DNA from: JAIQFV01 sp041494885
GTDB lineage: Bacteria > Acidobacteriota > Terriglobia > JAIQFV01
Assembly (NCBI GenBank): GCA_041494885.1
Contig: JBGQBO010000013.1
Span: 1-64,000, forward strand
DNA: 64,000 bases
Reading direction: 5' to 3'
Shown here one piece after another: positions 34,800 to 44,700 of the stretch; position 1 is the first letter of the stretch, and every line of letters begins with the position of its first letter. The translations under genes were made by a program, and so were the position numbers. The notes under the pieces are model-generated. The model ran no database searches and was not told where the DNA came from. It saw only the letters and a program-made list of their open reading frames with translations.

Positions 34800-35520
34800 G
34801 GCATTTACCTCCACTTTCGGTTTTGGGTTGCAATGTCCCGTTGCGGGTAGGACGATCCTCATCGATACCCTATGAATTGGTACAAAATTGCAACCCAAGA
34901 ATTGAAGACTTCCGTTTCGGCCCACAAATCGTCAGTCCTGCGAGTTCGCAAATCACCGGGAATTCAAGCCATCCGGGATGACTCTTCCAGTTCCGGCGGT
35001 CGGAAGGCTTTGCGGCAATCGTCAAGCCTTCCTGTGCCACCGGGGGCAAACTCCGTCCTTAATGCCGTCACTTGGCGAGGCAAAATCTTGTTCCGCTAGA
35101 AAATTTCAGGAAATTTCAACTCAAAGCCCCACCCCAGAAATAGGGTGCCCGGAACTGCCTTTTGAACCTCATTATTCTGAACCCGCTTCTGATTTGGCTT
35201 ATCATTGAACAGCATTATTTTTTAATTTCAGCTGGAAAAAGTCAAGATATTTCGCGCCACTGGGCAAACTTGCCACATCTTGGGGTGCTATCGCGTATGC
35301 GGGGGGCGGCCGCAAACAGGAGGTACCCGTTCAAGAAGGCCGGATGAGTCCGATGGGGAAGAGGAAATCCAAACCTGTTGGAAAAAACGGCTAATCTATT
35401 CTCAACAGGGTGGATGATGACATATTTCACCAGGGAGGAAATCAAGGTGGGAGGGCCACGAGCAAGGGAGGGACAATGTTGAGTTAGATGATCTGGGGTT
35501 CCAAAACCTAAAGGGGCGGA
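34800..35520. other. intergenic region, no gene recognised
   Basis: About 720 bp without a supported gene. It should contain the promoter of the OmpA-like gene. A GATGAGTCCGATGGGGAAGAGGAAA stretch near 35344 superficially recalls a hammerhead core but does not pair properly. Confidence 0.4.
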
Positions 35521-36735
35521 TTAGATCCCGTTGGGCCTTACCGAGGTATCCCGGTATTTTTCAATCAGTTCTTTCAGACCCTCGGTGGAACCATTATGGC
35601 GGGCCTTGTAATAGGCCTCCAGCAACTGGCTCGCCTGGGTCTGAATCTCACTGGGTACTGCGGCGCTCTTCGCCAAGGCGGCGATGGCCTCATCAATTTT
35701 CTTTGATTTCCAATAGGCGATGCCCAGCCGATATTCCACCAGAGGATTGGCCGGCGAGAAGTCCCGGGCCTTTTCCAAGTCCGCTACGGCCGCCTCGATC
35801 GACTCGTCCTTCTGCAGTTCCACGAGTCCACGAGTAGAATACGCCAGGCTCTTCCACTGATTCTTCTGTTTTGCCCACTGTTCATCGGTCAGCGCAGGGG
35901 GTCTGGGTTTCAAGTCGAGTGCATCGGCGATTGTGACCGCTTTCTGGACCTGCGTCATTGCCGCCTCGATTTCCATGGGCTTTTGCAGATAGGCACTGGC
36001 CGTCAGGGCGATGATCTCAATGTTGTCCGGATTGAGCGCGAGCGCCTTCTCACCGTACTCCAGAACCTTGGCCCGGTTCTCCAGGCGCAAATAACTTCGA
36101 ACATACTGTTCATAAATGAGAGGACGAGTCTCCGGGTCGTCGACGGTCCTCGCATACTCATCGAGGAGCATGACGACTTTACTGGGATCGGTCTCGGACG
36201 ACAGCTTGCCGAAGAATACCTGTTTGTAACGATCAGTCGCGTAATCGAGCAGCTGCCTGGCAGTTGAGATGACCGCCTCTTGCGACTGCGTCCATTCCTT
36301 GGGCGAGACTCCAGTCGGCGGATTGTCCTTATTCTTAATGGCCAGGGCAGAAGCGTCTTTGATGGTTTGAATCGCCTTCGGCAGGTCTTCCCCCTTGACT
36401 GCCAGGACACGGCCCAACATCAGCATCAATTGGGAATCGGGACGGAGAGCAAGGGACTTTTCCGAGTATTCGATTTCTTTATCGGTATCGCCGAGCTCGC
36501 GGTATGAGTTGGCATAGAATTCGTAAATCTGTGCTAAGTCCGAACTCTTTGAAAAGTTCCTTAGGAAGGCATCGAGCAATTCGATACGTTTCTTCACATC
36601 CGATTCACGAGCAATCGCCTGGTAGGCCTTATCTTCGGGTGAGCCGGCGATGACCTGACTGAAATGGGTCGATGGAGCCAAGAAAAGCAGATACAATGCG
36701 ATTCCGGCCAATATACGAGTAGGACGACCGTGCAT
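35521..36735 (-). CDS. secreted tetratricopeptide-repeat protein
   Basis: The 404-residue protein has an N-terminal signal peptide (ILAGIALYLLFLAPSTHFSQ) and several TPR-like helical pairs (SDLAQIYEFYANSYRELGDTDKEIEYSEKSLALRPD; NPLVEYRLGIAYWKSKKIDEAIAALAKSA, quoted in part). TPR proteins of this type scaffold periplasmic assemblies; the partner is not evident. ATG 36735 follows GGGGGAA. The gene is divergent from the DGQHR gene, sharing a 396 bp intergenic region without recognised sites. Confidence 0.75.
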   Translation of the reverse strand: MHGRPTRILAGIALYLLFLAPSTHFSQVIAGSPEDKAYQAIARESDVKKRIELLDAFLRNFSKSSDLAQIYEFYANSYRELGDTDKEIEYSEKSLALRPDSQLMLMLGRVLAVKGEDLPKAIQTIKDASALAIKNKDNPPTGVSPKEWTQSQEAVISTARQLLDYATDRYKQVFFGKLSSETDPSKVVMLLDEYARTVDDPETRPLIYEQYVRSYLRLENRAKVLEYGEKALALNPDNIEIIALTASAYLQKPMEIEAAMTQVQKAVTIADALDLKPRPPALTDEQWAKQKNQWKSLAYSTRGLVELQKDESIEAAVADLEKARDFSPANPLVEYRLGIAYWKSKKIDEAIAALAKSAAVPSEIQTQASQLLEAYYKARHNGSTEGLKELIEKYRDTSVRPNGI

Positions 36736-37131
36736 GGATGATTCCCCCGCGCAAAAATTGCCTTCAAGTCTGGAGCAATTCGGATTGTCGTGCCTTGACT
36801 CTGAGTTTTTCCAAGTCCCCAGGGAAAGCTGGTCAAATGGGACATGGACGTGCCAAACTTTCGAACAGAACGAGCAATTAATTGGTATTCTCGCATAATA
36901 AAAACTGCCGAAGCAAGCTGCAAATTCTGAGCCAACAAGGCTTCGACTTTTATCTTGAAAAAAGTCTGGACGCTAAGGGAAGATGTTTGGTGTCTGAACC
37001 GAGTGCATTTCACCATAAGTACTTACAAGGGATGGGGGGCGGCCGCAGGGTGTCACGCAGTTTGTTCGTCCTCTGGCACGACCGTCTTCTCTCCCATGCC
37101 AAAATCCCGGATTCTCCAAAAGGAGGCCCCA

Positions 37132-38289
37132 ATGGTGGACGTTCCCGCCATACGCATTCAACAGTTCGGAGTTCAGTTCTACCAGGCGGCACTCTCGGCC
37201 GATGCGGTGGGGAAACTGGTTGCCTTTGAAGTGCTGACATATGATGCCCGCACGAAGATGTCCCGCCGGCCTGCCAAGTCCGGCAGCGGCAAAGCGAAAA
37301 TAAACTGGGAGCTGCTTGAAAATGTAATTCGCTCCTCTGCGGAGGCATATCAGCGTCCCATCATCAGCAAGAAAATCGCTGAATTGGCTGAGTACTATCA
37401 CCTCTGTGCAGAGCTGAATACCCTTCCTTCCATTCCTGGTTCGGTCTTGCTGGTTGCGGACCATCGGCTGGATTTTCAGCAGAGTGGGCGCGACAAATTT
37501 TATGGAAATTTGAGCATTCCGACGGAGCCGGGGGTGCTCCGCGTCCTGGATGGTCAACATCGCCTTCTTGCTTTGCACCAGATGCAGACCGATCCGGCGA
37601 TGGCGAGTGGGGGTAGAAGTCTGAAGGATTTCTACGTCCCCACTGTCATTTTTGATTTTCTTCCGCCTGACCATGCCGTGGAGATGTTTGTCACCATTAA
37701 CGCCAAGCACACCCGACTGAACCCCTCCCACATCATTTCGTTGGCCGGCCGGCGTCTCTACAAGGACGAATGGCTGGCGGCAGCGCACGACACGATCCGG
37801 GCTTTGAATGAGGACAAGGACTCCCCTCTCACCGGTCAAATCAAGGTGCTGGGGGTGGGACCGGGAAAGGTATCGCAAGCCGCGCTCGCAGATGAAATCA
37901 AGGCTATCTTCACCAACATGGCGGCAGCCTCCGAGTCGGCGGCAAAGCAATTTCGCGACGAGTCCCGGAGGTTTTTTGTGAGCTACTTCAAACAGGTTGC
38001 CCGGACCTTCGAGTCGGCCTGGTACGGACGCAAGTACTCCATCAAATCCAGCACCGCCCTGCGAGCGTTCATTCGCATCGTTCCCGATGTTCTACAGATC
38101 ATTCGCTCCCACCGAGGGGAGGTGACCGACGCTTTGAAGATCCGCGAAGCGATCGCGCCCTGGGCCATGACCATTGGCGATCGGCGGTTCGAAACTGAGG
38201 GGGAGTGGAAATTGAAGCTTTTGGGAGGAACACAATCAACGGTGGATCTGTTGACGCGGGAATTGCGAGCCGGCCTGCAGCACCATTAA
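37132..38289 (+). CDS. DGQHR-domain protein (DndB-like), orphan
   Basis: The 385-residue protein contains the family motif DGQHR at residues 140-144 (RVLDGQHRLLALHQ), followed by VEMFVTINAKHTRLNPSHI, which is typical of DndB/DGQHR proteins. Members regulate or take part in DNA phosphorothioation (DndB) or 7-deazaguanine DNA modification (DpdB). No dnd, dpd or restriction genes are visible nearby, so its role here is open. ATG 37132 follows AAGGAGG; the longer frame to 36955 is not supported. Confidence 0.75.
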   Translation: MVDVPAIRIQQFGVQFYQAALSADAVGKLVAFEVLTYDARTKMSRRPAKSGSGKAKINWELLENVIRSSAEAYQRPIISKKIAELAEYYHLCAELNTLPSIPGSVLLVADHRLDFQQSGRDKFYGNLSIPTEPGVLRVLDGQHRLLALHQMQTDPAMASGGRSLKDFYVPTVIFDFLPPDHAVEMFVTINAKHTRLNPSHIISLAGRRLYKDEWLAAAHDTIRALNEDKDSPLTGQIKVLGVGPGKVSQAALADEIKAIFTNMAAASESAAKQFRDESRRFFVSYFKQVARTFESAWYGRKYSIKSSTALRAFIRIVPDVLQIIRSHRGEVTDALKIREAIAPWAMTIGDRRFETEGEWKLKLLGGTQSTVDLLTRELRAGLQHH

Positions 38290-38857
38290 CCCCAGCTCGC
38301 CAGGCCGGATCCCCATGTGCTGGTCAATCTGAATTCCAAAGTTGATGCTTATCTTGGCGAGCTGACCTCTGGAAAGTACCAGGAAGATTGACGGGGGGTC
38401 CGACGAAGGATCGGAAAGACGGCAGCCTCTTCAGGGAGGTGCGGTCTTCGGTTCTACTTCGACGGCCGGGCAAAGGTTTCTGGCTTCCTCTCAAGTGTAC
38501 GGGCTTCGTCTCTCTTGACACCCCGGTTGTCTCCAATCTCAAATTTAAAATCTCAGCCTGAGTTCCGAAGTCAAGACCCCAAGGGCATTCTCTAACTATT
38601 TAGTGACTCATCAATGAGATTTGCGTTCTTACTGGCAAAGAATCTTTCAAGAGGTGCTCTCGGCCCATTAATCATGCTGGCCTCAGGCCTCTCTGAAAAA
38701 CGTCCAACTTACGTCAATTAGCCCTGTTTGGTTTCGGCTCGGCGGGGTTGGGAAAAAACCATGGATCTTGAACTTCGGAATTTGGATTGAAGAGCGGGGT
38801 CGAATCAGGGATTCGACCCCTAAGGAGAGTGTATAACGGGAGGAACTGGAGGACGCC
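38290..38857. other. intergenic region with a palindromic hairpin at its end
   Basis: No gene was recognised. GGGGTCGAAT (38796-38805) pairs perfectly with ATTCGACCCC (38811-38820), 38 bp past the stop of the minus-strand PilZ gene, so it may terminate that transcript; no long T run accompanies it. Confidence 0.45.
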
Positions 38858-39223
38858 TTAATGAACAATCCAGTTTTCGTGCGCATCAACGAAGCGCAGA
38901 CCCACGCGAAACCTTCCAGATTGTGACTTGCGGGACCAGATCATGGCGACGCGAGCCTGAGCTAGAAACCTCTGATCAAAAGCAGAGACCTGGATCATCA
39001 TCCCGACTTCCATTTCGTGGATGGTTTCCACACAAGCCCCGTGACGGCTGACGTTCTCGGTGACCGTGTCTTCCACAAAAGGCATATCGGCCTTGTCTTT
39101 GCCGATCAGGCAGACGGGGAATTTAAGGGTAACGCGAGGTTCCCCCCGCCGCAATTTCCATACCGCGTCACTGTGGAGAGCATCGCCGTACAAGCTTGGA
39201 TCACTTTGGTTTTGTGTGGCCAT
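38858..39223 (-). CDS. stand-alone PilZ-domain protein
   Basis: The 121-residue protein is a single PilZ domain: RRGEPRVTLKFPVCL at the N-terminus provides the Arg-rich cyclic-di-GMP motif and ENVSRHGACVET the NxSxxG motif, both intact. It may relay cyclic-di-GMP to motility, pili or exopolysaccharide. The start is preceded within 12 bp by the near-palindrome TTACATCATGTAA (39235-39247), a possible operator. It lies downstream of ntrX in the same direction with a 210 bp gap. Confidence 0.85.
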   Translation of the reverse strand: MATQNQSDPSLYGDALHSDAVWKLRRGEPRVTLKFPVCLIGKDKADMPFVEDTVTENVSRHGACVETIHEMEVGMMIQVSAFDQRFLAQARVAMIWSRKSQSGRFRVGLRFVDAHENWIVH

Positions 39224-39433
39224 AGGATTTACCTGTTACATCATGTAAAGAGTTCGTCGATTGAGAACGAGAATGAACTTACAAACCTGATTTCAACTCG
39301 CCCCGAGGGTACAGGACAAATATTACAACTTTTTGAACGTCCGGGCATTATGTTTTCGGAGGGGATTTGCGTCATCCGGGGGAATTTTGACCAGCCCCCG
39401 GATTCGGGACTCGCTTCCCGAGGCGTGCGGATG

Positions 39434-40786
39434 TCAGGGCCGGATTTGGAGTGCCTTCATCTTCCTGTAGAGGTGGCTTCGTTCCAGTCCCAGGGCGCGC
39501 GCGGTATGCGTGATATTTCCATGATTTTCTTCCAGCTTCCGGAGGATGAAGTCCCGTTCGTAGGCCTTGCGAGCAGATTCTAGGGAAGACGGCAAGGTAG
39601 AACTCTCTTCCGAAGGAGGTCCTTCCCGGAGCAAGACCGCCGGCAGATGGCGCAGTTCGATGCGGACTGCCGACGTCATGATCACCACGCGCTCCATCAG
39701 GTTTTTCAGTTCGCGGACGTTCCCGGGCCACGAGTACTTTACCAGTGCGTCAATCGCATCGTTGGACAGGATCCGTTCCTTGCGGCCGTATTCCCTCGAA
39801 AACTCTTGGGCGAAATATCGCGCCAGGACCGGGATGTCTTCCACGCGCTCGCGCAACGCAGGAACATAGAAGGGGATGACATTCAATCGATAGAATAGAT
39901 CTTCCCGGAAGTTCCCCTTGGCTATTTCGTCGTCGATGTTTTTATTGGTGGCGGCGATGACTCGAACATCGACCTCGGTGGCGTCGCTGCCGCCGACCCG
40001 CTCAAAACGCTGGGTTTCCAGCACTCGCAACACCTTGGCTTGTGTTCTCAAGCTCATGTCACCGATTTCATCCAGGAAAACCGTGCCGCGGTCTGCCTTG
40101 GCAAACTTTCCGATCTTGTCATCGGTGGCGCCGGTAAACGCCCCCTTCACATGGCCGAAGAGTTCACTCTCAATCAATTCCTCGGGAATCGCCGCGCAAT
40201 TCACCTCGATAAACGGGTCGCTCGAGCGGAGGGATTGCTGGTGCAGAGCGTGGGCAATCAATTCTTTTCCCGTTCCGCTTTCGCCATAGATGAGAACGCG
40301 CCCGTTGGTGGGGGCCGCAAGCGCGAGTTGCTGGCGGAGCGCCCTCATGGGCACACTTTCGCCGATGATCACATATTTTTTCTTTAACTCATTGCGGAGG
40401 GCCTCGTTCTGTTCCGCCAGGTGGCGTTGCTCCAGGGCATGCCGCAGTACCAGCATCAACTTGTCGATCGACAGCGGCTTTTCAATGAAGTCAAACGCGC
40501 CCAGCTTGGTGCATTTCACGGCAGTCTCAATGGTGCCGTGACCGGAGATCATCACCACGGTCGGGGCATGGTTTCCTTCCTTAATTTTCCGCAATGTCTC
40601 CAGGCCATCGATGCCAGGCATCCAGACGTCGAGGAGGACCAGGTCGTATTCCTTCTTTTGGATGGCCTCCAGACAGGCTTCGCCGTTCGCGACGGCGTCC
40701 GCCTTGAAACCTTCGTCCTCCAGAACGCCCTTCAGCGAGCCCCGGATGTTCTTTTCGTCATCAACGATCAGGATCGTGTTTTTCAA
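39434..40786 (-). CDS. ntrX: sigma-54-dependent response regulator, NtrX-like
   Basis: The 450-residue protein has an intact receiver domain (ILIVDDEKNIR, VLLDVWMPG with the phospho-Asp, FIEKPLS), a central AAA+ domain (Walker A GESGTGKELIAHAL, sigma-54 contact loop GAFTGA, GTVFLDEIGDM) and a Fis-type helix-turn-helix (NITHTARALGLERSHLYRKM). The start is most likely a TTG at 40786, because GGGGGAG lies five bases upstream and the receiver begins at once; no in-frame ATG or GTG fits. Paired with the NtrY-like kinase, it probably controls envelope or nitrogen-related genes. Confidence 0.88.
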   Translation of the reverse strand: MKNTILIVDDEKNIRGSLKGVLEDEGFKADAVANGEACLEAIQKKEYDLVLLDVWMPGIDGLETLRKIKEGNHAPTVVMISGHGTIETAVKCTKLGAFDFIEKPLSIDKLMLVLRHALEQRHLAEQNEALRNELKKKYVIIGESVPMRALRQQLALAAPTNGRVLIYGESGTGKELIAHALHQQSLRSSDPFIEVNCAAIPEELIESELFGHVKGAFTGATDDKIGKFAKADRGTVFLDEIGDMSLRTQAKVLRVLETQRFERVGGSDATEVDVRVIAATNKNIDDEIAKGNFREDLFYRLNVIPFYVPALRERVEDIPVLARYFAQEFSREYGRKERILSNDAIDALVKYSWPGNVRELKNLMERVVIMTSAVRIELRHLPAVLLREGPPSEESSTLPSSLESARKAYERDFILRKLEENHGNITHTARALGLERSHLYRKMKALQIRP

Positions 40787-40877
40787 GCATCTCCCCCAGG
40801 GATTCGAGACCGACTGCGGACACCGCCAAAACCCGGCTTGTCGGGATCCGCTCGTGGACCCTCGTCCGCGTGGACTC

Positions 40878-43157
40878 TCACGAACTGAGCATGGGCAACT
40901 CGATAATAAAGCGGGCCCCGTGTGGAATATTCTCCTCGACGCGGATAATGCCATTGTGGTCCGCGACAATGCGATTGACGATGGCGAGTCCCAACCCGGT
41001 GCCCCGCTTCCGGGTTGAGAAATAAGGGAGGAAGAGCTTGTCCTTGTCCTGGGGGCGCACCCCATGCCCCGAATCCTCCACGGCCACTTCCACTGTTTCA
41101 CGCCGCTCATCAAATCGCGTGTGGAATTTCAAGTGCTTCTCCGGCACATCAGCCATCGCTTCGACGGCATTGTCAATCAGATTGATCAGCACGCGCTTGA
41201 ATTGTTCCGGATCCACTTTCACATTGGGCAGTCCGTCTCGGAAATGTTTTTCGATCAAGATGCCTTTCAAGCGTCCATCGTAAGTGGCGAGGGTCTGTTC
41301 AATGATCCGGTTCAGGTTGCTCGGGACGGGATCGGCGGAAGGGAGCCTCGCAAAGCGCGAAAACTCGTCAACCATGCTCTTAAGTGCAGACACCTCCTGA
41401 GTGATGGTAGCGGCGCACTCCGCAATGAGCTGGCCCAGGGGGCCGGACGCAAGGTTGGCATTTGCCAGACCCCCGGGGGGGGACTGGGCACGCGTCAGAT
41501 TCTTCAGGATCCGCTCGGCGCTCAGATGAATCGGGGTCAGTGGATTCTTGATTTCATGCGCCATGCGCCGCGCCACCTCGCGCCAGGCAGCACTCTTCTG
41601 AGCCTTCAGCAATTCGGTCAAGTCTTCAATGACCAGAATAAAACCGAGGTCCTCGTTCCTGCTCTCGCGCAAGGCACACGCCGTGATAGCGCAGTACAGG
41701 GTTCTCTCACCGCCGATGGGCAGGGTGATCTCCCGGCTCGCAATGGAGAGGATCCGGGCGCGCCCGAGAATCTGTTCCAAGAGGGGAGTGACGGTGGACC
41801 CGAACAGATCGTTGATCGAACAAACCGGCCCCACCTCTGCATTCAGCATCCGTTTGGCGGCGCCGTTCAGTTGGGTCACCCGGAAATCGTTTGTCAGTGA
41901 GATCACGCCGGTCGGAATCGACTCCACCACGGTCGCGATGTAATGTCGCCGCGCTTCCAACTCCCGGTTCACCTGCTCCAGCGCTTCGGTCGACCGTTGG
42001 ATGGTTCTGTTCTTTTCGTGAAGTTGTTGTGTCATGGCGTTGAAAGAATCGACTAGGAGCTTTATTTCATCCTGCGCCTCCACCGAGACACGATAGTCCA
42101 GATTGCCGGAAGCCACGGCCTGGGTCGCTTCAGCGAGGGCCTGGATCGGCACGGTAATGCGTTTGGAGAGATAGATGGCAATCCACGAGGCGCTAAAAAG
42201 GATCGAGAGAGTAATCAGGAGAAGCGTGAGAACCTTGACCTTCTTGAAAGTTTTAATATCCCGGGCCAGCGCCGAATACTTCGCACGTTCGGTGTTAATC
42301 TGTTCGATTTTCTCCCGCAGGTTGGAAGGGAAAAAGTTGAGGGCGACGACCGAGGCCACCAGATGTAACCGATCGTCAAACACCCCGGTGCCCGCCAGGA
42401 TGTAAGGGCGGCCGTTGATCTGTCCCTCTCGCGATATTTCCGCTGTTTCCCTCAGGGCGGCGCCCGCTGAAGTGAGCTCCCGACTCATGGGGCGAGTCCA
42501 CTCTTCCGCCGAGGACAAATGGTAGAGAAGAAGGTCCTTTCCATCCCGATCGTAGAAGGCGATCCCTTCCACCTGAAACTCCTGTGCCGATTTCCCGATA
42601 TAGGTCTGTAACTTGGCCATGTCATGAGCCTTGAGGGCGGCAAACACCACCGGTGAGCCGGCCAGTTGTTTGACGTAGTAGAAGGTCTGGTTCGCAAATT
42701 CACCCTGGTACTGTGCCACAATATCGCGCGCATTATCGAGGACCGTGTCGACCGGAACACTGAACCACTTGTCCAGACTGCGATTGATGAGCCCGTACGC
42801 AAAGATGAAGAGAAAGATCGCGGGGATAAAGGCCAGACCGAGGAAGGCGCCAAGCAGTTTCGTTTTGAATTTCGACCCAAGCCTTACGGAGCGCCGCTCC
42901 ACATAAATCTTGATGAGGGTCCGTGACAGAATCAGAGAGAACACGATCAGGGCCACGACAATGAGCGTCGTAAGGGCAAATAACACGACGGTTTGGGAAG
43001 GGTCCGAGGGGGACAAGAATTTTGAGATGTTGAAGGCGGCTTCAATAAACACGATCGTGACTAGAATGAGGATCAAAAATGCGATCCCCACAAGAATCCA
43101 TATCTTCCTGCTTCTCGGGCTCATTTTGAATCTACTGAATCTCGAATGATCGTGCAT
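40878..43157 (-). CDS. ntrY: membrane sensor histidine kinase, NtrY-like
   Basis: The 759-residue kinase has two N-terminal transmembrane helices, a third near residue 95, a periplasmic sensor region, a further helix (VLTLLLITLSILFSASWIAIYL), HAMP (AEATQAVASGNLDYRVS), a PAS domain and HisKA (MAHEIKNPLTPIHLSAERI) plus HATPase (NLIDNAVEAM, GTGLGLAIVNRIV). This layout is that of NtrY. It ends 91 bp before ntrX. A second possible start is ATG 43124. The ligand is unknown. Confidence 0.88.
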   Translation of the reverse strand: MHDHSRFSRFKMSPRSRKIWILVGIAFLILILVTIVFIEAAFNISKFLSPSDPSQTVVLFALTTLIVVALIVFSLILSRTLIKIYVERRSVRLGSKFKTKLLGAFLGLAFIPAIFLFIFAYGLINRSLDKWFSVPVDTVLDNARDIVAQYQGEFANQTFYYVKQLAGSPVVFAALKAHDMAKLQTYIGKSAQEFQVEGIAFYDRDGKDLLLYHLSSAEEWTRPMSRELTSAGAALRETAEISREGQINGRPYILAGTGVFDDRLHLVASVVALNFFPSNLREKIEQINTERAKYSALARDIKTFKKVKVLTLLLITLSILFSASWIAIYLSKRITVPIQALAEATQAVASGNLDYRVSVEAQDEIKLLVDSFNAMTQQLHEKNRTIQRSTEALEQVNRELEARRHYIATVVESIPTGVISLTNDFRVTQLNGAAKRMLNAEVGPVCSINDLFGSTVTPLLEQILGRARILSIASREITLPIGGERTLYCAITACALRESRNEDLGFILVIEDLTELLKAQKSAAWREVARRMAHEIKNPLTPIHLSAERILKNLTRAQSPPGGLANANLASGPLGQLIAECAATITQEVSALKSMVDEFSRFARLPSADPVPSNLNRIIEQTLATYDGRLKGILIEKHFRDGLPNVKVDPEQFKRVLINLIDNAVEAMADVPEKHLKFHTRFDERRETVEVAVEDSGHGVRPQDKDKLFLPYFSTRKRGTGLGLAIVNRIVADHNGIIRVEENIPHGARFIIELPMLSS

Positions 43158-43250
43158 AACGAATACAAACGCTGGAATTAGAAATACATGGGGTCATCGT
43201 GAAATCTTCGCGGTAGGGGTCTCCGCCACGGCGGTTGCCCCTGCGTTGAA

Positions 43251-43958
43251 TCATGCGCGATTGTGTAACGTTCTCAAGGACATTCGTATTAGCCCGCTGT
43301 TCCGGGGCAAGAGGGGCCGCAACGGACACGGCAGACAGTCCGGCTCTTTCTTTTTGCAAAAGTTCTTTCCTGCATTCACCAGCAGCGCGTGGTACTGATT
43401 GAACAGTTGAACATCACGAGGCAATTGGGACTCAAATAGACTCTGGGTTTCCCCGTAGGTCGCTTTTTCGCCCTGCCATCCGTGCCGCGAAAGAATCCTG
43501 CGCGTATAGGCATCCACCACAAACACCGGGCGCCCTCCCGCGTAAAGCAGAATCGCATCAGTGGTCTCCGGCCCGAGACCCTTGATTCCGAGCAACTTCT
43601 CCCTCAACGCCTCGGTCGGCTCTTGAAACATCCTCTCCAGCGTGCCGTACTGCGCAAGAAATGCAAGAAACCTCTTCAGCCGTTGGGCCTTCTGATTGAA
43701 GTAGCCGGACGAATGGATGAGAGAGGCAAGTTTCTGAAGACTGACTCGCCTCATGGGAGCGGGAGAAAGTAATCTTTCGCCTTTCAGCTTGGCAATGGCC
43801 TTCTCCACGTTTGTCCATGCGGTCGACTGGGTAAGAATAGCCCCGACGATGATTTCGAATGGGGTCTCCCCGGGCCACCAGTGTTGAGGCCCCAGTGCTT
43901 CATCCAGAAACTTGAAGGCCGTGACGAGATGCCGGCCCGTTCTGCTCTGTTCTCGCAA
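43251..43958 (-). CDS. endonuclease III-like HhH-GPD DNA glycosylase
   Basis: The 235-residue protein has the HhH-GPD fold: ILTQSTAWTNVEKAI, hairpin LLGIKGLGPETTDAILLYA and catalytic Asp149 in FVVDAYTRR. The Lys of bifunctional EndoIII (GVGxKTA) is replaced by Glu/Thr, suggesting a monofunctional glycosylase. The C-terminal iron-sulfur loop shows three cysteines (FCKKKEPDCLPC) but the fourth is missing (PLRPLLP), so the cluster may be absent or altered. The substrate is unknown. It lies in the same direction as ntrYX, 93 bp upstream of ntrY. Confidence 0.85.
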   Translation of the reverse strand: MREQSRTGRHLVTAFKFLDEALGPQHWWPGETPFEIIVGAILTQSTAWTNVEKAIAKLKGERLLSPAPMRRVSLQKLASLIHSSGYFNQKAQRLKRFLAFLAQYGTLERMFQEPTEALREKLLGIKGLGPETTDAILLYAGGRPVFVVDAYTRRILSRHGWQGEKATYGETQSLFESQLPRDVQLFNQYHALLVNAGKNFCKKKEPDCLPCPLRPLLPRNSGLIRMSLRTLHNRA

Positions 43959-44700
43959 TCCTCGAATTCCTTCTCCTCCGTCATGACGTGTCGGTGAGAT
44001 ATGTGTTGCAATTCGGCCACACTGTTCAGCCCACTCTAACGCGACATGTGAAATCGAGTCAAGGAAAGGAACCCCGTGCCTCCCCGATCTTCCCCCAAAA
44101 GACCTTGACTTTGCATGTATGATTCACTATGTTACGGGGTCAGGCAAAGGAGGTTGTGTCGGTAAGACCGCTTGATCCTGATGTTTTGCCTGATAGGCCG
44201 AACTCTGGCCAGGTGCGTTCTTGCGAAGACGGGATGTGTCGAAGAGGTTCATAAAGTCAGGGTTGTTTTTCTGACCTTTACGCGTGGATTTCATCGACCT
44301 TCGAGTCTTGGATTGAATAACGCACATTCAATGTCCTGACCTAAATAACACTTCGGTGGACTTGATTGAAGGGGGACGGTTCTTTCTTCAACAAGGTGGG
44401 AAGGTAATTCTGGCATCAATCGCCTCTGCCCCAGTGGATGTGGGCGCAGGGAAGGGAACCCTGAGCAACGAGTTCCCAATGCCTTAGTTTTTGACTCGAA
44501 ACCCATTGGTTGGCTGATCGAACCTGAGCATATGGATCTTGTGGTTCCACCCTGGGCCGCGGCGGTAAAAAGTGGGCGGGGTGGTGACACTTTGGTTTTT
44601 TGAAGTGAGATTCCTGCGTGTTTGCTGTTTTTGATTAGGTTGGCCATGATCCTCGAGCCAGAGGATCCTTGTGGGAGGGTTTGTGTCGGTAAGGGAAGGC
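43959..44700. other. intergenic region upstream of pilB with a duplicated initiation site
   Basis: No full-length gene was recognised. At 44148-44168 the sequence GGAGGTTGTGTCGGTAAG nearly repeats the pilB initiation region (GGAGGGTTTGTGTCGGTAAG, 44674-44693). From GTG 44156 a 32-codon plus-strand frame runs to 44254. A Lys/Arg-rich minus-strand frame (44327-44127, 66 codons) is also possible but unsupported. Confidence 0.45.

Noticed and set aside
35330..35380. Possible hammerhead ribozyme core (GATGAGTCCGATGGGGAAGAGGAAA)
   Set aside because: The GTCC needs a GGAC partner before GAAA, which is missing, and stems I and III cannot be drawn.
35290..37060. GGGGGCGGCCGCA motif at about 35297 and 37035 as a cyclic-di-GMP riboswitch or shared operator
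   Set aside because: Neither context has the conserved GEMM core, and the shared part is a short GC palindrome likely by chance.
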